Source of the DNA: Gallionella sp.
GTDB lineage: Bacteria > Pseudomonadota > Gammaproteobacteria > Burkholderiales > Gallionellaceae
Direction of reading: 5' to 3'
Assembly (NCBI GenBank): GCA_004298605.1
Contig: SCPW01000017.1
Coordinates: 1-8,467 of the forward strand
Length of the DNA: 8,467 nt
A program made the position numbers and the translations under genes. The notes beneath the pieces are model-generated. The model saw only the letters and a list, made by a program, of their open reading frames with translations, did no database searches and was not told the DNA's origin. How positions within the stretch are numbered: the stretch's first letter is position 1; each line of letters begins with the position of its first letter. Positions 4,372 to 8,467 of the stretch are shown here, one piece after another.

Positions 4372-6324
4372 TCACGCCGCCATCGCATTATCTGGTTGCA
4401 ACTCGTCTTGCTCAATCTCCCAAACCGGTTCCCAAGCCGATTGCTGGTTCAGCCACTCTTGGGCAAATGTAGCGTTTTCGGCCATCCGTGATTCAATGCG
4501 CTGGGTTTCTCGCCATTGTTGTGCCTGTGCTGTAAGTGTCCACTGCACTTTGCAGCCGCAGTTTTCAATTGATTTTTTGATTTCAACCAGTGGTAGCCGA
4601 AAAAACTCTTTGCGCGGATTGACCTTGTTAACTTGATTACGGATAAAACACCGATGCATTTTTCGTTCCAACGTCGGTGCATCTTCGCTATAAATCATGG
4701 CATGTATGTCAAATCCAAATGGAACGCTGGCGTCTCCCAATTCGCGCACCCTATCGAGTGGCTCCAGGCGACGGGTCATACCGATTTTGTATACATTTTC
4801 GCCAAATGAGCCGATATTGGATATGACATAGACATGACCGCAGCGCGTTTGCTGTGCCATGGATAGAGCACGCTGCCGTAATTGTTCCGCTGCTTGCAAT
4901 TTTTGCTCAAGTTCCTGAAGGCGGCGCTCGTATTCAGCCTTCTGGGTGTCGTCGGCCTTTTCCAACATCTCTTTGGCCTTTTCCATAGCTTTACGCATGG
5001 TTTCTTCTTTGTTTTCCGCTTCTTTTAGCGCGCGTTCGTATTCACGTTGTGCTTTGGCTTCTTCCCGCATTCGTTCGCGGATACGGCGCTGCTCCTCCAT
5101 CTGCTCTTCACGCAATGCCTGTACCGTAGATGCCCAGCGCAATTCTTCCAGGCGTGCAGCCAAATAAGCAGCGGTAACTCGGGCGTTGCGGAACGCTTCG
5201 CCGTTGTGGTTAATGACGTAAAAAGCATCTTTGATTTCGCGCTCCAGCACGCCATAGTTGGTGCTGCGCACCCGAGACAGGATGGAATCGACTTTGCCGT
5301 TGAACGCATCTGTCACGAACCGAATCGCAGTGTTCCTGCGATTCGGTTCCACATAATCGCACGATACGGCGGTTCCTAATTGTGACATCCTGCGCACCAG
5401 GATGCGAGATTCTTTGAGTTTCTGGCCTGCGTCTGAAAATCCAAATGAGTCTGCCAGTTCGTCCAGTAATGAGGTTGTGGGAACAAGGTACTGATCGCCG
5501 TACCCTTCAATTTGCCGCTTGAGCGCTTCAAGCGTCTTGGCGTAAATCCTGACTTGCTCAATCGGTTTGGCGGCATCACCAAGCATGGATTCCGCTTGTG
5601 CCCTGGCCTCTTGAATTGTTTTGTCGGTCAGTCGCTTCGCCATTTCCAGGATATTCGCAGACTCCGTTTCTTTTTGCTTGGCACTATCAAGGATTGATTG
5701 TTTTTTGTCTTTGGCCTGTAGCAGCATCGCTTGGATTTGCGCATCGACTCTCTTGGTCTCTGCCTTGGCCATGTGCACTTCGCTTTCGGATTGTCGCTTT
5801 AATCTATCAGCTTCCGATTGGGCGCGGCTAATCATTCCCGCAGCTTGGCTTTCGGTTTCGGCGGCTTTCTGTTTAACGTCTTCGAGTATCTTGCGCGCTT
5901 GGTTTTCAGCTTGGCGCATTAAATTGTCGGCTTCCACTTGCGCGTGATTTAAGAGGTCTCTGGCTTGATTGTTGGTCTGTTCCGTGATGTTCCTCGAAAA
6001 CTCGTCAGCATCCTGCCGCAATCGCTGCGCTAAACGTAGTATTTCTTGTACTTTGATATCCGCATCCGCAATTCCTTCAAACTGTTTGAGCCAATCCATG
6101 ATGTCTCGGAAAGGCATTATTTCATCACGTAACTGGCTTAGCTCTTGTTCCTTCGAGTCCAGTAGCGTTTTTAGTTGGAGTCGCTGTTCTTCGGACTCAA
6201 TGTAGAGAATTCGTAGCGCCTTGTATTTGCGAAAAACACTAAAAAGGATTCCGATTGTTCCGATGATTGCTAAAAAATCAATCAATAACACTACCGCAAG
6301 GGAAAAGTTCTCCATTTGCAACAT
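4372..6324 (-). CDS. Membrane-anchored coiled-coil DUF4041 / T5orf172 (GIY-YIG-like) protein
   Basis: About 650 residues from the ATG at 6324; 6315 is equally possible, and the frame is open to a GTG at 6447, but none has a good ribosome site. Order: one N-terminal membrane segment (about 7-28), a long charged coiled coil (about 40-240), a DUF4041 domain (about 270-400, with GYGDQYLVPTTSLLDELADS), a second highly charged coil (400-490), and a T5orf172/MUG113 domain (496-577). That domain belongs to the GIY-YIG nuclease superfamily and keeps VYV (Tyr499), YKIG (512-515), Arg525, Glu553, His557 and EFF (573-575). It would sit at the inner membrane with its nuclease-like domain in the cytoplasm. 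The gene lies downstream of the repressor in the same direction, in the place of lambda rexAB, and looks more A+T-rich than its flanks. A phage-exclusion role is inferred; no function is established from the sequence. Confidence 0.8.
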   Translation of the reverse strand: MLQMENFSLAVVLLIDFLAIIGTIGILFSVFRKYKALRILYIESEEQRLQLKTLLDSKEQELSQLRDEIMPFRDIMDWLKQFEGIADADIKVQEILRLAQRLRQDADEFSRNITEQTNNQARDLLNHAQVEADNLMRQAENQARKILEDVKQKAAETESQAAGMISRAQSEADRLKRQSESEVHMAKAETKRVDAQIQAMLLQAKDKKQSILDSAKQKETESANILEMAKRLTDKTIQEARAQAESMLGDAAKPIEQVRIYAKTLEALKRQIEGYGDQYLVPTTSLLDELADSFGFSDAGQKLKESRILVRRMSQLGTAVSCDYVEPNRRNTAIRFVTDAFNGKVDSILSRVRSTNYGVLEREIKDAFYVINHNGEAFRNARVTAAYLAARLEELRWASTVQALREEQMEEQRRIRERMREEAKAQREYERALKEAENKEETMRKAMEKAKEMLEKADDTQKAEYERRLQELEQKLQAAEQLRQRALSMAQQTRCGHVYVISNIGSFGENVYKIGMTRRLEPLDRVRELGDASVPFGFDIHAMIYSEDAPTLERKMHRCFIRNQVNKVNPRKEFFRLPLVEIKKSIENCGCKVQWTLTAQAQQWRETQRIESRMAENATFAQEWLNQQSAWEPVWEIEQDELQPDNAMAA

Positions 6325-6492
6325 CGTCTTGATTCGTGAATAGCCGAGAGGAAATGCCTGGAAGTCACGCAACGTGACCTGCCAGTTCCGGTGTGCCCCC
6401 GGATCGCCCACCATTCGGCAGGTGGCGCATGGGTTCAGGCTATTCACAGCTTAGCGGGTTGTTTTAACTGTCCCCGCGTCAGTATTTACCCG

Positions 6493-7140
6493 TCAATCGT
6501 CCATGGCCCGCATGATGACCGTGCCGATCACGGTATCCGCCGCTGTGCGGGCGCGAAATCGCTCAATCCAGCCTTGGGCTTCCGCGCTCCAATATTCCTG
6601 CCCGCCGTCGGCGACCAAGCGCCGGAAAACCGGCGTTTTTGCGCCCTCGAATTGCACCAGGGCACAGCGTCCTGGCGTGAGCGGCTCATCCGGGTCTATG
6701 TAAACCACCATCTCCGGCACGATATACGGCGCCATGCTGATGTCTTGCGCGGCGACGGCGAACGTGCGTTCGCCGCAGGCTTTGGGCCGAAAGCGGCGGG
6801 CTTCCGGGTGGTCGGCTATCCATTCGTTCATCTTGTTACTCCCAGCGAGTTCTAGCGGTATGACTGGCACGGGTCGTGCCATCGCTGGGATTTGTTCAAT
6901 TTCTGCGCCGCTTGGCTGACCATCTTGTTGGTCTAGCCATTTCGATGGCATACCCGCCAAAAGCTCCAAATTGCGCGCTTTTTTTTCGCCAAAAGACTTG
7001 TTTCGAAGCAGTCCAGATAACTCTCCCTGGTTTATGCCCGTTTTTTCGATAAACGCCGCCTGAGAACCGTAGTTGTCGTTAATCCACTGCCGCAGTCGCT
7101 TACGCCTATGCTCCATGTCCTGATTGATCATGTTTGCCAT
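6493..7140 (-). CDS. CI-like phage repressor, HTH plus S24 (LexA-like) domain
   Basis: Lysogeny repressor of 215 residues from ATG 7140. A frame extension to 7200 would run through the operators and is unlikely. Residues 8-65 form a helix-turn-helix (GSQAAFIEKTGINQGELSGLLRNK in pieces). After a linker comes the S24 domain: Ala99-Gly100 in VIPLELAGS as the expected self-cleavage site, Ser135 (DISMAP) as nucleophile, and VFRRL (171-175) where family members have F/V-K-K/R-L. The usual catalytic lysine is therefore Arg173. Spacings (36 and 38 residues) fit LexA and lambda CI, so the alignment is credible. The protein should bind the operators at both control regions. Loss of the lysine predicts poor self-cleavage, so induction may need another route. 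Confidence 0.85.
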   Translation of the reverse strand: MANMINQDMEHRRKRLRQWINDNYGSQAAFIEKTGINQGELSGLLRNKSFGEKKARNLELLAGMPSKWLDQQDGQPSGAEIEQIPAMARPVPVIPLELAGSNKMNEWIADHPEARRFRPKACGERTFAVAAQDISMAPYIVPEMVVYIDPDEPLTPGRCALVQFEGAKTPVFRRLVADGGQEYWSAEAQGWIERFRARTAADTVIGTVIMRAMDD

Positions 7141-7150
7141 GCGCTTTTTT

Positions 7151-7180
7151 ACATAACGATTACTTAAAAGTAAAACACTA
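7151..7180 (-). promoter_or_regulatory. Possible weak repressor promoter (PRM-like)
   Basis: On the minus strand TTATGT (7156-7151) could be a -10, giving a start near 7145, only 4-5 bases before the repressor ATG at 7140. No good -35 is present, which would fit a promoter needing activation by repressor bound at neighbouring operators. Confidence 0.3.
7159..7174. promoter_or_regulatory. Putative right operator 3
   Basis: ATTACT-TAAA-AGTAAA, 11 of 12 half-site matches to the perfect palindrome at 7197-7216. It is closest to the repressor gene and next to its suggested promoter. Confidence 0.6.
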
Positions 7181-7189
7181 AACAGTATT
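7174..7189. promoter_or_regulatory. Putative right operator 2
   Basis: AACACT-AAAC-AGTATT, a weaker match (9 of 12). It abuts operator 3 and overlaps the first two bases of the rightward -35. Its complement is nearly identical to left operator 2. Confidence 0.45.
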
Positions 7190-7216
7190 GACAGCGACAT
7201 TACTAGCTAGTAATGT
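7188..7216 (+). promoter_or_regulatory. Rightward early promoter (PR-like)
   Basis: TTGACA (7188-7193) and TAATGT (7211-7216) with a 17-base spacer, a near-consensus sigma-70 promoter. The expected start at 7222-7224 coincides with the Cro ATG, so the mRNA may be leaderless. The -10 lies inside the palindromic operator. Confidence 0.8.
7197..7216. promoter_or_regulatory. Right operator 1, perfect 20-bp palindrome
   Basis: ACATTACTAGCTAGTAATGT equals its own reverse complement over 20 bases and covers the -10 of the rightward promoter. It defines the half-site ATTACT / AGTAAT found at four other places in the two control regions. Confidence 0.85.
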
Positions 7217-7223
7217 TCGTGCC

Positions 7224-7517
7224 ATGGACATGCAAAAACTGCTCGACTACCTCAACAGCCTACCCAAAGAGCGGCAGGATCAATTTGCTGCGGCCTGCGG
7301 GACGACGGTGGGCTATTTGCGTAAAGCGGTTTGCATCAAGCAGCCGATTGGCGATGCCATTGTTATCGCCATTGAACGTGAGACAGACGGGCTGGTGACC
7401 GTGGAGGAATTACGCCCGGATCGTATCGACAATTGGACATACATTCGTGGCACGGCAAAAAACCTGACGGGCAACACCTGTGCCCTCAACGATCAACCGG
7501 AGGACAAAGCCGCATGA
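7224..7517 (+). CDS. Cro-like regulator (YdaS-like HTH)
   Basis: A 97-residue protein transcribed divergently from the repressor across the shared operators, the position of Cro. Residues 12-58 form a helix-turn-helix (KERQDQFAAACGTTVGYLRK, then PIGDAIVIAIERETDG) followed by VTVEELRPD, a pattern I associate with YdaS/Cro-like phage regulators. The rest (DNWTYIRGTAKN...) is short and polar. The start at 7224 (MDMQ) is chosen by position: the PR start falls on or next to this codon and no Shine-Dalgarno site precedes it, so leaderless translation is likely; ATG 7230 is an alternative. It would repress the repressor gene and tune early transcription. It is linked to the next small ORF by an ATGA overlap. 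Confidence 0.8.
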   Translation: MDMQKLLDYLNSLPKERQDQFAAACGTTVGYLRKAVCIKQPIGDAIVIAIERETDGLVTVEELRPDRIDNWTYIRGTAKNLTGNTCALNDQPEDKAA

Positions 7518-7642
7518 TCTCAGTGCTCGCCCTGCCTGTGCCGATAGGCGGATTCGCCGGCAAAACGCATGCGTGCCTCGGCGTCAATGTTCAGGCCGAC
7601 GGCGTGACACCAGGCGGGGATTCCTCTTTTTTGAATACCTGA
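7514..7642 (+). CDS. Small ORF (42 aa), faintly Ash-like, coupled to Cro
   Basis: Begins inside the stop of the Cro-like gene (ATGA) with GGAGG ten bases upstream, so it is probably translated. The peptide includes GGFAGKTHACLGVNVQADGV and then TPGGDSSFLNT. I recall similar small peptides with an AGK... and GGDSSFL pattern near prophage repressors, some annotated as Ash family, but this is a memory-based resemblance and not secure. There is no membrane segment and one cysteine. The role is unknown; the P4 Ash/epsilon comparison would suggest modulation of a repressor. Confidence 0.45.
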   Translation: MISVLALPVPIGGFAGKTHACLGVNVQADGVTPGGDSSFLNT

Positions 7643-7656
7643 AGGGAGAACGCCGG

Positions 7657-7779
7657 ATGTGTGCCTTGCGGCACTGCCTGCCGTTGCCTGATGTGGCACG
7701 GCTGAACAGGCGTGACAGCCGGGAGAGACCGGCACCCATCAGCGGGGTGGAGCAGTCTGATAGCTCGTCGGGCTCATAA
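7657..7779 (+). CDS. Possible small ORF (40 aa) overlapping the tRNA
   Basis: ATG 7657 with GGGAG about 8 bases upstream. The peptide MCALRHCLPLPDVARLNRRD continues with SRERPAPISG and is arginine-rich in the middle. That part is encoded by the 31-bp repeat, and the reading frame ends at a TAA formed within the tRNA anticodon loop. Translation into a tRNA gene would be unusual, so the frame may be a by-product of the repeat and tRNA sequences. The good ribosome site is the only positive evidence. Confidence 0.3.
   Translation: MCALRHCLPLPDVARLNRRDSRERPAPISGVEQSDSSSGS
7709..7739 (+). repeat. 31-bp repeat, right copy, with boxB-like hairpin
   Basis: Exact reverse complement of 278-308, placed in the sense direction of the rightward operon and ending one base before the tRNA. 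It contains the stem GCCGG / CCGGC around the purine loop GAGAGA, similar in size to phage lambda boxB hairpins (5-bp stem, purine-rich loop). No clear boxA was found. Confidence 0.85.
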
Positions 7780-7817
7780 CCCGAAGGCCGCAGGTTTGAA
7801 TCCTGCCCCCGCCACCA
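7741..7817 (+). tRNA. tRNA-Met(CAT), initiator type (fMet), phage-encoded
   Basis: A 77-base cloverleaf with encoded CCA. Acceptor stem GCGGGG / CCCCGC (7742-7747 with 7807-7812) is preceded by A1 and closed by C72, an unpaired 1-72 position as in initiators, though E. coli has C1.A72. D-arm 7750-7766; anticodon stem with the initiator-specific GGG / CCC pairs (7770-7772, 7780-7782); loop CTCATAA with anticodon CAT at 7775-7777; T-arm GCAGG-TTTGAAT-CCTGC (7790-7806). Compared with E. coli initiator tRNA, position 19 is A instead of G and position 56 is T instead of C, a matched change that keeps the D-loop/T-loop contact. It lies between cro and the CII-like gene, not at a prophage end, so it is phage cargo. 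Confidence 0.92.
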
Positions 7818-7844
7818 TTTTTGTGCTGATTTGGTGACCTCAGT

Positions 7845-7862
7845 CCCGCCTGGGCGGGTTTT
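7845..7862 (+). terminator. Terminator 1 after the tRNA
   Basis: CCCGC (7845-7849), loop CTGG, GCGGG (7854-7858), then TTTT. Short T-run, moderate strength. Confidence 0.65.
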
Positions 7863-7863
7863 G

Positions 7864-7893
7864 CCGGCTGCTGTCGGGGCGGCCGGTTTTTTT
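7864..7893 (+). terminator. Terminator 2 after the tRNA
   Basis: Nine-pair stem including two G-U pairs (7864-7872 with 7878-7886), five-base loop, then seven T. The strongest of the three stacked terminators. Confidence 0.8.
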
Positions 7894-7903
7894 ATGGATT
7901 TTG

Positions 7904-7930
7904 GGCCAGTTTATCGACGCTGGCCTTTTT
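7904..7930 (+). terminator. Terminator 3 before the CII-like gene
   Basis: GGCCAG (7904-7909) with CTGGCC (7920-7925), a ten-base loop, then TTTTT. It ends 24 bases before the CII-like start. Confidence 0.65.
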
Positions 7931-7954
7931 GCAAACGTCATTTGAGGGTGTTCG

Positions 7955-8395
7955 ATGAGCAATTTGATTGATGCGGCACAGCGAATTGGGATGGGTTATC
8001 CGGGCGGTATTCCGGCGCTGGCCGGGCGCATGGGGAAACACGTGCGTGTGTTGCAAGCGAAGCTGAGTCCGATCAATGACACGCATCATTTGTCGTTGAT
8101 GGAGGCGCTGGAAATCCAGTTGATGACCGGCAAGGCGGATGTTTTGCACGCCATGGCAACCGAATTGGGTTTTGTGGCGGTGCCGCTGCCGGTGCCGGGG
8201 GCCAGTTCTGGCGATTTGCTGCGCTCGGTGACGCGCATGATGGCCGAAGTGGGCGATTACGCCCGCGAAGTGGAGCGCGCCTTGGGCGATGGCCGGGTGT
8301 CGGATAACGAGCGCCGGCGGTTGGCGAAGGAATTGACGGAGGCCGTGCAGGCCTTGGTGCATGTGCAATCGCTGGTGTTGGGCAGTGGCGAGTAG
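7955..8395 (+). CDS. Phage regulatory protein CII family (CP76)
   Basis: A 146-residue protein of the phage regulatory CII/CP76 family. The recognisable N-terminal part has YPGGIPALAGRMGKHVRVLQ (15-34), then AKLSPINDTHHLSLMEALEI (35-54) and TGKADVLHAMATELGF (58-73), the helix-turn-helix-like pattern of that family. The C-terminal half (88-140) is helical and charged and may form oligomers. It would act as an early transcription regulator, possibly activating repressor or integration functions. GAGG lies about eight bases before ATG 7955. Three terminators separate it from the Cro and tRNA genes, so its expression should depend on antitermination or on its own promoter, which I did not find. 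Confidence 0.8.
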   Translation: MSNLIDAAQRIGMGYPGGIPALAGRMGKHVRVLQAKLSPINDTHHLSLMEALEIQLMTGKADVLHAMATELGFVAVPLPVPGASSGDLLRSVTRMMAEVGDYAREVERALGDGRVSDNERRRLAKELTEAVQALVHVQSLVLGSGE

Positions 8396-8467
8396 GTTTG
8401 CGCGCCGCGCCGCCGATGGCCGTCACGGTGTGATGGTGGCCTGCCTGCTGACGGTGTTGGCGCTGGC
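8385..8467 (+). CDS. N-terminus of a putative small membrane protein, partial
   Basis: A frame open to the right edge from GTG 8385, overlapping the CII-like stop by 11 bases. The first 28 residues are a basic N-terminus (ASRFARRAADGRHG) followed by a hydrophobic run (VMVACLLTVLALA), typical of a signal anchor. The ribosome site is weak; an in-frame ATG at 8433 is the alternative start. Too short to identify. Confidence 0.4.
   Translation, partial: MASRFARRAADGRHGVMVACLLTVLAL

Noticed and set aside
6325..6447. N-terminal extension of the DUF4041 protein from GTG 6447
   Set aside because: No ribosome site and no domain in the added 41 residues; the membrane anchor starts naturally after ATG 6324 or 6315.
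7741..7817. The tRNA as a prophage attachment site
   Set aside because: It lies between cro and the CII-like gene, with phage genes on both sides; no direct repeat of its 3' end is seen in the window.
7892..8368. Minus-strand frame of 158 codons
   Set aside because: Antisense shadow of the CII-family gene; its His/Arg/Gln-rich peptide is typical of a reversed coding frame.
1..8467. CRISPR array, insertion sequence or transposase
   Set aside because: No regularly spaced repeats, terminal inverted repeats with a transposase, or transposase motifs were seen; the 31-bp inverted pair encloses phage genes, not a transposon.

Overview
The window reads as the early and immunity region of a lambdoid prophage in a proteobacterium, probably beta or gamma class. 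The evidence is moderate-to-high G+C, standard Shine-Dalgarno sites, a bacterial initiator-type tRNA, and proteobacterial phage families (DUF2303, CII/CP76, YdaS-like Cro, GH24 endolysin, TumE/TumA). The species cannot be named from the sequence.

Layout. (1) Positions 1-2711, minus strand: a leftward operon of a 112-aa unknown protein, a tandem zinc-ribbon protein, a small unknown protein, a 118-aa unknown protein, a DUF2303 (YfdQ-like) protein and the N-terminal part of a GH24 endolysin that runs off the left edge. Several genes overlap or nearly touch. (2) About 2860-3002: the left control region, with a lambda-PL-like promoter, two operator-like sites, a G-rich/C-rich leader and a minus-oriented terminator. 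(3) 3087-6324: cargo between the two control regions. It holds a TumE/TumA toxin-antitoxin pair (plus), an orphan antitoxin-like gene (plus) colliding tail to tail with an orphan HicB-like antitoxin (minus), and a large membrane-anchored coiled-coil DUF4041/GIY-YIG protein (minus). (4) 6493-7216: a CI-like S24 repressor (minus) and the right control region, with three operator-like sites and a near-consensus PR promoter. (5) 7224 to the right edge: a rightward operon with a Cro-like regulator, two small ORFs, a copy of a 31-bp repeat, an initiator-type tRNA, three stacked terminators, a CII-family regulator and the start of a putative membrane protein.

How it works together (inference). CI and Cro would compete at five 16-bp sites with consensus ATTACT-N4-AGTAAT. 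These are placed in the same geometry over PL and PR, as in lambda. Genes between PL and PR would be expressed or retained in the lysogen, so the DUF4041/GIY-YIG protein and the antitoxin cluster occupy the place of lambda rexAB and are candidate superinfection-exclusion or stability cargo. The 31-bp repeat folds into a boxB-like hairpin and occurs once in each divergent operon in the sense direction. In the right operon it lies just before three terminators, which suggests antitermination. The tRNA has initiator hallmarks with two unusual changes (A1.C72 and A19-U56), and the predicted Cro and CI mRNAs have little or no leader.
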